DNA of 64,000 nucleotides, from contig NZ_BCRM01000028.1 of the NCBI RefSeq assembly GCF_001552595.1, forward strand, positions 1-64,000, written 5' to 3'. Shown here piece by piece: positions 50,509 to 59,032 of this stretch. Each line of letters opens with the position of its first letter. Positions within the stretch are counted from its first letter, which is position 1. This stretch comes from Rhodococcus erythropolis NBRC 15567 (GTDB lineage Bacteria; Actinomycetota; Actinomycetes; Mycobacteriales; Mycobacteriaceae). The position numbers and the translations under genes were made by a program. The notes beneath the pieces were generated by a model. It was not told where the DNA came from, searched no databases, and saw only the letters and a list, made by a program, of their open reading frames with translations.

Positions 50509-50853
50509 GTGAGTACAGGGACATCAACGATCTACGAGGACAGGACCGTCCGAATCGACGATCAGGGCGTCACGATCCGCCACTATTACTTCCCGTTTGT
50601 CAGCAAGTTCGTTCCGTACTCACAGATCGAATCCGTCGACCTCGGAGTCATGTCATGGCTGAGTGGACGCTTACGAATTTGGGGAACAACAGATTTCAGC
50701 TCGTGGTACAGCCTGGATCTTTCACGCCCGTGGAAGGAGACCGCGGTGGTACTCACCCTCGCCGGCCGCGGAGCGCCTTCATTCAGCCCCAAGGACGCAG
50801 ATCGCGTCGAGACCGAAATCCGCAGTCGCATCGGATCGCACGCCGCGAACTGA
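50509..50853 (+). CDS. Hypothetical protein, PH-like
   Basis: 114 residues from GTG 50509; an ATG at 50452 would add 19 unlikely residues. Alternating beta-type segments (TIYEDRTVRIDDQGVTIRHY, split as TIYEDRTVRIDD and GVTIRHYYF; VPYSQIESVDLG; RLRIWGTTDF; WKETAVVLTLAGRG) followed by one C-terminal helix suggest a small pleckstrin-homology-like fold, but this is only a shape argument. It abuts the convergent reductase gene with no gap. Confidence 0.55.
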   Translation: MSTGTSTIYEDRTVRIDDQGVTIRHYYFPFVSKFVPYSQIESVDLGVMSWLSGRLRIWGTTDFSSWYSLDLSRPWKETAVVLTLAGRGAPSFSPKDADRVETEIRSRIGSHAAN

Positions 50854-52065
50854 CTAGCGAAACTCGGATTCGACGGTAACGATGTCACGCCAGTCGGTTC
50901 GACCGAACAACCGCGCCAGTGCAGTGAACAGAACGTCCGGGTCGATGACACTCTCGGCTGAGTGCACACCGACCCGATCCCGAATCGTTCCGTCGGCCAG
51001 CCGGGACACCACCTGAGCAAGGCCGAGCGCCAAGGGGATTCCGGTTGCACCGGCCATGTCCGACAGTAACTCCGATACCGGTGAATCGTCAGCGATCCGT
51101 GCCACGACGCGCATCTCTCGACCTTCGCGCACCCCGGTCGCCGAGGCGAAAAACAACGGCAAGGATCCATGACCGGCACGCGTGAGCATTCGAGGCGCAG
51201 CACGGATCATCCGCCGGAGCGAGGGCTTGCCCAATTCTTCAGCAGCCGAGTCGAGATCGATTCTCCCCTTGTCGATATCGGAGCGGAGAACGTCGAGGAA
51301 CGCCACGGTTTCCGGTGTGATCACCATCAGATTTGCCGAATGCCCTGCAGGATTGATGGTCCGATGAAACATCACCGGCTCCGGATGCCCGACCACGTAA
51401 GCGTTCCCCCGACGTCCGCCGGGCAGTTCGAGTGCGATGGAACGCAACGGTTCTTCGTTGACGATTCGCCCCGCACGAACCACTGGAACCGTGCCGCTGA
51501 TCTGCTGCATCCAGTGAACGGCCGCTGCAGTCAATGTGTCCACCGACTCGTCCTCGCCCTCGACATCAACCGGCCAGGCTGTATACAGATCGTCGACCAC
51601 GTCCAATCGCGAGACTGCCATCGCGGCCAGGAGGTTACTCATCCCGGGACTTGCGCCCATGCCGACTACCGCACAGATTCCGGCCCCCCTCGCGGCACAG
51701 TCCAATTCCAGCATGTCGACGGCCGGCTCCCAGTCGTCGCAGATGTCGAGATAGTGAGTCCCGGTCTCGATCGCTGCCTGGAGAATGCCGACGCCGAAAC
51801 GGAAGAACGGTCCGACCGTATTGACGACCACGTCTGCGCCGTCAAGCAATTCACGTAGCGTGCGACCGTCCGTGACGTCGATGCTGCGCGCCTCGACTTC
51901 CGCTGACGCCTGCGCCAGTTCAACTGAAAGACGCTTCGCAGCATCGATATCGCGATCCGCGACTACTACCTTGCCGATTCCCGGCAATGTTGCAGCAAGA
52001 CGAACTGCTGCCGAGCCCATGGCACCGGCACCACCCAGTGCGACAACCGTGATTCCGTCAGCCAT
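50854..52065 (-). CDS. Saccharopine dehydrogenase-like NAD(P)-binding protein
   Basis: 403 residues, GGAGGG before the ATG. A Rossmann NADP-binding start, VVALGGAGAMGSAAVRLAA, then VVVADRDIDAAKRL and VVNTVGPFFRFGVGILQAA place it in the Sacchrp_dh_NADP family, which includes enoyl-reductase-like and lipid-linked enzymes rather than true saccharopine dehydrogenase. GMGASPGMSNLLAA forms the substrate-facing turn. It overlaps the hydrolase gene by eight bases. Substrate unknown. Confidence 0.87.
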   Translation of the reverse strand: MADGITVVALGGAGAMGSAAVRLAATLPGIGKVVVADRDIDAAKRLSVELAQASAEVEARSIDVTDGRTLRELLDGADVVVNTVGPFFRFGVGILQAAIETGTHYLDICDDWEPAVDMLELDCAARGAGICAVVGMGASPGMSNLLAAMAVSRLDVVDDLYTAWPVDVEGEDESVDTLTAAAVHWMQQISGTVPVVRAGRIVNEEPLRSIALELPGGRRGNAYVVGHPEPVMFHRTINPAGHSANLMVITPETVAFLDVLRSDIDKGRIDLDSAAEELGKPSLRRMIRAAPRMLTRAGHGSLPLFFASATGVREGREMRVVARIADDSPVSELLSDMAGATGIPLALGLAQVVSRLADGTIRDRVGVHSAESVIDPDVLFTALARLFGRTDWRDIVTVESEFR

Positions 52066-53110
52066 GAATTCCCTCCAAAAATGCAGTCTGATCCGCTAGA
52101 TAGCCGGGAGCGAAGATCGAACGGGGAGCAAGAACGGCCACCAGAGCCGACATCAATTCCGAGTCTTCGAGGTCCTTCTCCACAATCGAGTGAGTGGCGT
52201 CGGGGTACTTCTTGACCACCAGTTGCCCTGGCGAGTCGAGTAATTCGCGGTACACCCTTTCGGTATCAGCCACGTCGACGTTGACGTCTTGTCCGCCGAT
52301 GATCAAGAGCACCGGAACCTTCACGGTTTCGAGATCGGCTCGCGCATCCGAGAGGTAGTTCTTTCGGATGAAGTTCCACCGGTCTTCGGTGAGACCGTCG
52401 GCCTCGCCGGAGGCCACGAGATCGTCGAACGATGCATCACGGGCCAACTGATCCAAGTTCTTCGCACGATCGACCCGCGCTTTCTCGAACTCGTCGGCCG
52501 ACGCATTTCTCTCGGAAAGTTCTGCAAGGGTATTGAATTCGCCTTGTTGGAGCCAGTTGATCGCGGGACCCACGGCAATGACGAACGCTACGTCCGGGTC
52601 GAGGTTCACCACCTTGGGCATCACCCACCCTGCCTGGCTTGCACCCCACAGACCGATACGAGACGGATCGATATCCGAACGTCCCCGCGCCCACTCGATT
52701 GCCGCTTCCGTTTCTGCCGCGCGATCGTCCATGCTCTGATCGAGCCAATTGCCCGGTGCCCCATTCACCCCCGGCTTGTCCCAGGAGAGTGACGCGTACC
52801 CCGCCTTTGCGAACGCCTCCCACACCGGTCGATAGAACGTCTCATGTGTTGCATCGACCGGGCCGTCTCCGTGGACTAAAACCACGAGCCCGAAGGGACC
52901 GTCACCGTGTTCGGGCAGTGCAAGGACTCCCTGGAGCGGCACCGATCCCCCGGTGATCGTCACTTTTTCCTCACGGATGTCATAGGTGTTCTGGTACAGC
53001 GTCCAGCCCACCAGAGTCGCGATCAGAACAACGACCACCGCCGGGGAAGTAACCATCCACCTGCGTAAACGAGGCTTACTCTTGCCCTCGCTCATCGATT
53101 CCGCTGCCAT
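52058..53110 (-). CDS. Membrane-anchored alpha/beta hydrolase (acyl-peptidase/esterase type)
   Basis: 350 residues. One N-terminal membrane helix (about 20-40, VVVVLIATLVGWTLY) anchors it with the catalytic part outside. Alpha/beta fold: VVLVHGDGPVDATHETF oxyanion segment, WGASQAGWVMPKV with the nucleophile Ser in GASQAG, VPVLLIIGGQDVNVD for the Asp, and YPDATHSIVEKD for the His. The start may be ATG 53110 or 53095. It is first of the two-gene unit with the reductase and divergent from the PaaX-like regulator. Confidence 0.88.
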   Translation of the reverse strand: MAAESMSEGKSKPRLRRWMVTSPAVVVVLIATLVGWTLYQNTYDIREEKVTITGGSVPLQGVLALPEHGDGPFGLVVLVHGDGPVDATHETFYRPVWEAFAKAGYASLSWDKPGVNGAPGNWLDQSMDDRAAETEAAIEWARGRSDIDPSRIGLWGASQAGWVMPKVVNLDPDVAFVIAVGPAINWLQQGEFNTLAELSERNASADEFEKARVDRAKNLDQLARDASFDDLVASGEADGLTEDRWNFIRKNYLSDARADLETVKVPVLLIIGGQDVNVDVADTERVYRELLDSPGQLVVKKYPDATHSIVEKDLEDSELMSALVAVLAPRSIFAPGYLADQTAFLEGIHG

Positions 53111-53199
53111 CTTCCCGCCCTAACGTACGAATTTGAAACGATCGTATTGCATTCGATAGTACAGTTGTGGGCGAAGATGTCGAGAAGCGAGGAAAGGAC

Positions 53200-54078
53200 A
53201 TGGCGATGACCGACAGGGACGTCGATGTACCCACGAGGATCTTGATCGAGGGACTACTGCGCACGGACGGAACTGTCGACGGACGCACCCTTTATGCCAC
53301 CGCCGACGCCCTCGGCAAAACTGATCAACAGGTTCGGCTGTGCATCAAGCGGTTGGTCACCGAGGGGAAGTTCACTCAGGAAGGTCGCGGGCGGCAGGCC
53401 ACGCTACGAGCAACGCCGAAAGCCCTGCGCGAGATGGAACCCGACGTCGAATTCGTTCGGCTGGCCTATCAACAAGACCGCGACACTGTGACGCCGTGGG
53501 ACGGGTATTGGCACCTGGCCGGATTCGCAATTCCGGAGTCGTCACGGAAAGCGCGAGATGCGCTGCGTACCAGGGTCGTTTACCTCGGCGGCGCGCTCGT
53601 CCAGGGCGGTCTGTACGTCTCGCCGCACGCCTGGGAACCGTATATTCGCGATGCGGCCGCCGAACTCGACGTCGAACAGCACCTGTCTTCTCTTACCACT
53701 CGAGATCTGAAAGTGGGCATGCTCGAAGACCCTGTGAAGATTGCCGCGCAGTTGTGGCCACTGGACCAGATCGCTGACGGATACGAACGGCTACTCGACG
53801 TAGCGACCGCACGCCTGCACAAACTGCAGAACAGTCCGGGTACCGATGCTGTCACGATGACCATCGAACTCGCAGCGGAATTCACGCGAGCCATGGAACC
53901 GGATCCGCTGTTGCCACCGGAACTACTGCCCACCAACTGGATCGGCACGAGGGCTCGGTCGATCACTGCGCAATGCTGGACGCTTCTGGCACAGGTGGAC
54001 GGTGCCGACGACTTACCGTCGCTGTTCCACCTGTACTCAGATGCAATCGGTGACGATCAGGACGCGAGCGTGCGCTGA
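53200..54078 (+). CDS. PaaX family transcriptional regulator
   Basis: 292 residues from ATG 53200, with GAGGAAAGG before it; a leaderless GTG at 53167, behind a GATAGT -10, is an alternative. N-terminal winged HTH (ALGKTDQQVRLCIKRLVTEG) and a PaaX C-terminal domain (WDGYWHLAGFAIPESSRKAR, GLYVSPHAWEPYI, ATARLHKLQNSP). The family represses aromatic-acid degradation genes through acyl-CoA ligands. No such genes are near, so the targets are probably the divergent hydrolase-reductase pair. Confidence 0.85.
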   Translation: MAMTDRDVDVPTRILIEGLLRTDGTVDGRTLYATADALGKTDQQVRLCIKRLVTEGKFTQEGRGRQATLRATPKALREMEPDVEFVRLAYQQDRDTVTPWDGYWHLAGFAIPESSRKARDALRTRVVYLGGALVQGGLYVSPHAWEPYIRDAAAELDVEQHLSSLTTRDLKVGMLEDPVKIAAQLWPLDQIADGYERLLDVATARLHKLQNSPGTDAVTMTIELAAEFTRAMEPDPLLPPELLPTNWIGTRARSITAQCWTLLAQVDGADDLPSLFHLYSDAIGDDQDASVR

Positions 54079-54671
54079 CGGGGTGGCAGTCCGAAACGCC
54101 CGAGAACCTCGTCGACTGCGGTGGACGGTGTGACAAGTCCGCGATCCTGAAGCCACGGAATGGTGCTGTCCACCAGATGCTCGAGCGTGCGAGGCAATGC
54201 GAGAGGCAGCAACGTAACGCCGTCGGCGACCTCGGCAGCTCGGATATCGGCGATCAAACTGCCGAGACCGGAAGGCGTTCCGACGTAGTGAAGCGAAACG
54301 GGAACCCGCGGCGCCGTCAACGCGCTGTCCAACTGTGCAAGCTCTTTACGGGCGGAGCGAGCTTCCGGCGCGATCAGAATCTCGAGATCGACCAGTACTG
54401 CGACGCTGTCGGGATCGCGTCCTTCTTCGGCGACAGCAGCGCGTATCCGTGCACGTTCGAGCTGTGCCTCACGCAGGTCCGCAGCGCGAATCCGAACCAC
54501 ATTGGTAGGGAATGAAGCTAAATCGAGAGGCTTTTCGCCCTCGGTGAGGTCCACCCAGTAGTCGCCGCCGATGATGGGCAGGTTGCCGGGTGCGCCCTCA
54601 GCTGCCGGATGGTGACCGGATCCGGTCAACTCGACCGCTACGTGCAGAGAATGCGAAGCGCGTGAAGACAT
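54057..54671 (-). CDS. Internally deleted luciferase-like monooxygenase
   Basis: 204 residues, GGAGG before the ATG. The N-terminus LHVAVELTGSGHHPAAEGAP and YWVDLTEGE match the beginning of bacterial-luciferase-like flavin monooxygenases. After about 50 residues the sequence jumps to what is normally the last third (NVVRIRAADLREAQ, DSVAVLVDLEILIAPE, HYVGTPSGLGSLIADI). Some 200 residues of the TIM barrel, with the flavin site, are missing, yet the frame is open. It is unlikely to be an active monooxygenase and may have been kept for another role. It overlaps the PaaX-like gene's end by 22 bases. Confidence 0.7.
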   Translation of the reverse strand: MSSRASHSLHVAVELTGSGHHPAAEGAPGNLPIIGGDYWVDLTEGEKPLDLASFPTNVVRIRAADLREAQLERARIRAAVAEEGRDPDSVAVLVDLEILIAPEARSARKELAQLDSALTAPRVPVSLHYVGTPSGLGSLIADIRAAEVADGVTLLPLALPRTLEHLVDSTIPWLQDRGLVTPSTAVDEVLGRFGLPPRQRTLAS

Positions 54672-54881
54672 GTGAGACCTCCGAAAATCAGAAAAGTATG
54701 GGATGAGCGAGACGAATCGTCAGCTCGAACACATTCCTGACGAGGTGCGGCACAGATCGACATGGCGACGGCACCACTGACCGAGAGTGATGCTCACTCT
54801 CGAAGGGGTGGCGGGGAAATCCGCTGGTGCCATGGCTGCCATGCTAGTTGTCCGTTCGAGTTTTCGGGGACCGAGCTCAGC

Positions 54882-56207
54882 TCAGACGCACTCGGCTGCG
54901 CCGGCGTTGTCGTCTGCGGCTCCGAGGAAGGGGCGGGTCTCGGGCACGGGGTTCCACGCACCGGCAGTCTTGGCGTAGTTCCAATCACGCTGATTCGAAA
55001 CCAGGATGTTCACGGCGTCTACCAACCGCGTCACGTCGTCCGAACTACTACCGAGGCCGAGGCTGGCGCGAACTGCACCGCCGGAGAGGCCGAGGCGTGC
55101 GAGAACCGGGTGTGCGCAGAAGCGACCGTCGCGAACTCCGATGCCGTGCTCGGCGGAGAGGAATGCGGCGATTTCGCCCGCTTCGAATCCGTCGACGGTG
55201 AAGGTGACGATTCCGACGGCGTCCGGTGCGTCATTCCACAGTCGCACGAGCGAGACGCCCTCGATGGCGGACAATCCGTCGGTGAGCTGGGCCGTGAGTG
55301 CCTTCTCGTGCTCGGCGATGACGTCGAAGTCCAGCGCGTGCAGGGTTTCGCATGCGGTCGCGATGGCTGCCGCACCGAGAACGTTGGGGGAACCTGCCTC
55401 GTGGCGGGCAGGCGCGCAGGCCCACTCCGTGGACTCGATCGTCACCTCACGCACGGCGCCGCCGCCGGCGAGGTACGGCTGAGCCTCGTCGAGCCAGTCA
55501 CGGCGTCCGACCAGAACACCCGCGCCGAAGGGCGCATAGAGCTTGTGACCGGAGAAAGCGATGTAGTCGACGCCGCATTCCTGCAGGTCGATGCGACGGT
55601 GGGGAGCCAGCTGAGCAGCGTCGACGAGGATACGTGCGCCGCAACGATGAGCGATGTCAGCCAAGCGTGCAATCGGCAGGATCTCGCCGGTCACATTGGA
55701 GGCACCGGTGATTGCGAGCAGCGCTGCAGGCTTGGTGCACAGTTCACCGATCAGACGCTCGATCGTCTCTTCGATGGTGTCTGCGGCGGTGACGATACGA
55801 GCGTCGTTCCACGGCAACAGGTTTGCGTGATGCTCGACATCGAGGACGACGGTGCTGCCGGGGACGCACTGCGCAAGCAGGTTCAGCGAATCGGTGGTGT
55901 TCCGGGTGAAGACGACAACCTGATCGTCGGCACAATTCACGAAACGAGCAACGGATTCACGAGCGTTCTCGTAGGTGAGCGTGGAGATCCGAGACGCGTA
56001 GCCGGCACCGCGGTGGACGCTGGCGTATGTCGGCAGCAACTCGGCGATACGGTCGGTGACCTGGGCCAATGCCGGCGCACTCGCGGCGTAGTCGAAGTTG
56101 GCGTAGGAGCATTCGCCACCCTGAACCAGTGGAACCTGCAGGTCAGCACCCGAAACCTTGGCAATCGCGGTGGTGCGGCAGGTGTCGGCACTCAATACAG
56201 CAGTCAT
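54882..56207 (-). CDS. Class V aminotransferase, cysteine-desulfurase-like
   Basis: 441 residues from ATG 56207 (GAGG ten bases upstream; a TTG at 56216 overlaps less well). PLP-enzyme features: SYANFDYAASAPA at the start, VVFTRNTTDSLNLLAQ, ILVDAAQLAPHRRIDLQ with the PLP Asp, and the Schiff-base Lys in AFSGHKLYAPFGAG. A Cys in VRDGRFCAHPVLARL takes the place of the catalytic Cys of SufS-type desulfurases. It could mobilise sulfur from cysteine or a related amino acid, or lyse a C-S bond. A SAM-IV riboswitch upstream ties it to methionine supply. Confidence 0.88.
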   Translation of the reverse strand: MTAVLSADTCRTTAIAKVSGADLQVPLVQGGECSYANFDYAASAPALAQVTDRIAELLPTYASVHRGAGYASRISTLTYENARESVARFVNCADDQVVVFTRNTTDSLNLLAQCVPGSTVVLDVEHHANLLPWNDARIVTAADTIEETIERLIGELCTKPAALLAITGASNVTGEILPIARLADIAHRCGARILVDAAQLAPHRRIDLQECGVDYIAFSGHKLYAPFGAGVLVGRRDWLDEAQPYLAGGGAVREVTIESTEWACAPARHEAGSPNVLGAAAIATACETLHALDFDVIAEHEKALTAQLTDGLSAIEGVSLVRLWNDAPDAVGIVTFTVDGFEAGEIAAFLSAEHGIGVRDGRFCAHPVLARLGLSGGAVRASLGLGSSSDDVTRLVDAVNILVSNQRDWNYAKTAGAWNPVPETRPFLGAADDNAGAAECV

Positions 56208-56269
56208 CGAAGACAATCCTCACGTTCAAGGACTCGTTCGTCGGGTGATGGCCCCGGAAGAGTCCGCGC

Positions 56270-56382
56270 TTGCCGCATTCGTTTTCGAACGCAGCCGGGT
56301 CGTCACCCGGAGCACCCCACCGCGGAGGAGGGTTGCCGACCAGCAAGCCGGGGCTGAACACTGGTACTCGTGACCTGGCAAC
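56270..56382 (-). promoter_or_regulatory. SAM-IV riboswitch
   Basis: On the minus strand the conserved blocks of the actinobacterial SAM-IV aptamer appear in order: GGTCACGAGTACCAG, GCCCCGGCTTGCTGG, GGCAACCCTCC, CCGCGGTGGGGTGC and CCGGGTGACGACC, followed by a GCTGCGTTCG hairpin. Bound S-adenosylmethionine would switch off the cysteine-desulfurase-like gene 63 bases downstream. Identified by recalled consensus; borders are approximate. Confidence 0.92.
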
Positions 56383-56435
56383 GAGGATGGCAGGAACCTC
56401 CCGTGCTTGTCAAGACGAAGCCGCGAAGATCTCCG

Positions 56436-57971
56436 TCAGGGCGCGATGGTCCGGCAAGCAAGGTGGAGCGCGAGTCTCGTTTCCGGATCTGCGAGATCCA
56501 CCGAGAGAAGGCGCTGAATTCTATCGATCCGACTCGATACGGTGTTGCGGTGCAAGCCCATTCGGGTTGCGGTGTGAGCCAGAGACGATTCTTCGTCGAG
56601 GTACGTCGACAGAGTCTCGAGCAACTCTCCATTCGAATCGCGTAGCGGCGCGAGCAGCGCCGCGGCTGCGGGCTGAAACGTGTCGGTTCGCGTCCACGCC
56701 AGCAGCAACTGCGCCAGCCCCAGGCGGTCCACGTGCAGGAAGCGGCCTGTCTGCGACCTCGAACCCGCGAGCCGAGCGGCATCCCCGGCCTCAGACAGGG
56801 ACGCACCGATTCCAGCCGGACCGTCGTGTGCGCGTCCCACACCGACCCAGGTCTCCATCGTGGGTTCCAACCTCGCCTGAGCTGCACGGATGCTCTCGGC
56901 GATCCTGGTGATCGACTCCGGTCGCGGCTCGCCCGGCAGAGTGGTCCACGCTGCCCAGCCGTCAGCCTGTTCCACGACATTGGCGTCGATTCCCTCGGCG
57001 GCGAGGGCGTCTGCGACCTCACTGCGCCTGGCCACCAGGTCGACCTCACCGACCGCCAGGACTTTGATGCCGATATGCCATCCGTCCAGTGCCCAACCCG
57101 CGTCGAGTGCGCGCCGGAGCAGTCCGGGTGTGGCGTCTGCTGACGTGTCGATCAGTTCACCGAGTAGCGCGCTACGCCGGCGCGCTTCACGCTCGTCGAC
57201 CATGCGTGCAACGGCCAGTCGGTGCCCGGCAGCCAACGAGGCCACGTCGAGAACCACTGAGAGAGAAGCCTCTTCGACGCTTTGACGCACCGGGAGCAGC
57301 ACCGCCAGCCAGGGCTCTCGGGCTGCGCCGGACATCACCGGGCACGCAATCAGGACCCCGCCGGAGTCCAATTCAACAGTGGTGGGCGCCCCGCGGCCCG
57401 ACAACATACCGGCGGCTGCTCGATCAGCGTCGGACAACAAATCGGCGCCGGTCAGCGGGCGTCCGGACGCGTCCAGGAGGATGAACGAACGCTGAAATGT
57501 GTTCAGCAGCACCGACAGAAGATTCTCGACGCTTCCGCCGGCCCGCTGGCCCGCGTGTGTCGCCCGCAGTACCGCGTCGGCCATCACCGCCCGCGAATTC
57601 GAGAGAAGATCACGAAGATCCACGCTGAACTGCCACGGGTCGGATACTCCGAGCACCACCAGTCCGAGGCGATCGGCAAGCAACGAGAGATTCGCATCCT
57701 CCGCCGCAGTGCTGTGTACCGCGAGCACCCGGCAGCCGGTCGCCGCCGTGCGTCGAAGGAGAGCGTCGAATCTCCACTCCCCGACGTCGATTCGATCGAG
57801 AATCACCAGAACTGATCCTGCACCCGCCGCACCCGACACGGCCTCGGCTGACTGTGCCGATTCCCCGGTGAGCGCTCCCACTGTCGTCACGACGGGATCA
57901 CCTTCGCCGGCAAGTCGATACAACCCGACAAAAATCGGGTTGTTCAGCAACGCCGACACACTCGCGCTCAT
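56436..57971 (-). CDS. PucR family transcriptional regulator
   Basis: 511 residues from ATG 57971 (GGAGG upstream). An N-terminal PucR-like sensory region, a central GGDEF-like part (WHIGIKVLAVGEVDLVARR), and a C-terminal HTH_30: LLETLSTYLDEESSLAHTA, then RMGLHRNTVSSRIDRIQRLL. ATGA overlap with the DUF917 gene makes it the last gene of the hydantoin-type operon. PucR regulators of purine, allantoin and related ring-compound use suggest it controls this cluster. Confidence 0.88.
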   Translation of the reverse strand: MSASVSALLNNPIFVGLYRLAGEGDPVVTTVGALTGESAQSAEAVSGAAGAGSVLVILDRIDVGEWRFDALLRRTAATGCRVLAVHSTAAEDANLSLLADRLGLVVLGVSDPWQFSVDLRDLLSNSRAVMADAVLRATHAGQRAGGSVENLLSVLLNTFQRSFILLDASGRPLTGADLLSDADRAAAGMLSGRGAPTTVELDSGGVLIACPVMSGAAREPWLAVLLPVRQSVEEASLSVVLDVASLAAGHRLAVARMVDEREARRRSALLGELIDTSADATPGLLRRALDAGWALDGWHIGIKVLAVGEVDLVARRSEVADALAAEGIDANVVEQADGWAAWTTLPGEPRPESITRIAESIRAAQARLEPTMETWVGVGRAHDGPAGIGASLSEAGDAARLAGSRSQTGRFLHVDRLGLAQLLLAWTRTDTFQPAAAALLAPLRDSNGELLETLSTYLDEESSLAHTATRMGLHRNTVSSRIDRIQRLLSVDLADPETRLALHLACRTIAP

Positions 57972-59026
57972 TGCGCCTCCATCAGCACTGCGTCGTGGTC
58001 GATCCCGAAGGCCCGCGGGCCGACAACTTTCAACCTGCTCACATCTTCCGCCCACCACTGAGGGCCGGGCAGAACCAACACGGCCACGTCCTGCCCCTGG
58101 TGCACTGATTCGCACGAGACGAAGGCACCGGTCCGGACGTCGAGCAACGTCACGATGTCCGGACATGTCGCAATCATCTCGCCGTCCGACGCGACGGTCA
58201 GGAACTCACTTTCGAATTCGACTCGTATCACCGCAGAATCGTGTTCGAGAATCACGTTGCCCCGACGATCGCCGGCGTTCGGGCGACTACGACGCACCGC
58301 ACGCACCCGGCCTGTCCCCATTACTCGCCCCCCGGAGCTTTCGGCGATCTCCCGCCAACTGCCGAGGGTCCCGACGTGCTGACCCAGTTCATATGCTCGG
58401 GACAGAGTTCCCGGAATGCACGCCTCCTGCACAGTCCGCGCATCGATCGACGCGATCGCCAGAGCGCCCCAACCGCTGGTTCTCCCGATCAACGACCGCA
58501 CTGCTACCTCGGCGCCCAGCACATCCACTCCGTCGACGACGGTAATGAGGCCGCCGGGCTGGGCGAGAGTGACCGGGCACAATTCCAACCCGGCTGCGGC
58601 GAGAGAGAAGTGATCGAGCCGAGGCATCGCTCGACCGAGCAGGTCCGCGTCGACCACGGGAATCCCCAACGCCAACGCCGCCGCAATGCCGGAGAGAGCG
58701 TTGAGTCCACCGCCTTCGAAAGTCATCACCGCGGTCGGACGTTTACCAGTCCACCGCGTCAAAGCTGCTGCAGTGTCGGCAAACTCATGCCCGGAGGGCA
58801 GTTGCTCTTCCAAAGCCAGGGCCGATCCGACGATTCCCACCGGCATGATCATCGCCCCGGACGGCAACTGGTCCGGCGCGATGACTTCTACCGACGTTGA
58901 CGTCATCAGTGGACGCAGCATTTCCACGAACAGGCGTGGATCGCCGCCCCCACCGCAGCCCAAGACCACCGCCCCCGCTGCGATCGCGTCGAGGTCGGCC
59001 TCCCGGACCGCGTGCAGCCTGCTCAC
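57968..59026 (-). CDS. DUF917 protein, copy A
   Basis: 352 residues, GTG start. It opens VREADLDAIAAGAVVLGCGGGGDPRLF and contains FEGGGLNALSGIAAALALGIPVVDADLLGRAMP, split as GGGLNALSGIAAAL and PVVDADLLGRAMP, both hallmarks of DUF917. As I recall, the family was later linked to S-methyl-thiohydantoin desulfurase; treat that as something to check. It usually pairs with a hydantoinase/oxoprolinase. It lies six bases after copy B and before the PucR gene in one operon. Confidence 0.88.
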   Translation of the reverse strand: MSRLHAVREADLDAIAAGAVVLGCGGGGDPRLFVEMLRPLMTSTSVEVIAPDQLPSGAMIMPVGIVGSALALEEQLPSGHEFADTAAALTRWTGKRPTAVMTFEGGGLNALSGIAAALALGIPVVDADLLGRAMPRLDHFSLAAAGLELCPVTLAQPGGLITVVDGVDVLGAEVAVRSLIGRTSGWGALAIASIDARTVQEACIPGTLSRAYELGQHVGTLGSWREIAESSGGRVMGTGRVRAVRRSRPNAGDRRGNVILEHDSAVIRVEFESEFLTVASDGEMIATCPDIVTLLDVRTGAFVSCESVHQGQDVAVLVLPGPQWWAEDVSRLKVVGPRAFGIDHDAVLMEAQ

Positions 59027-59032
59027 GGCTCG

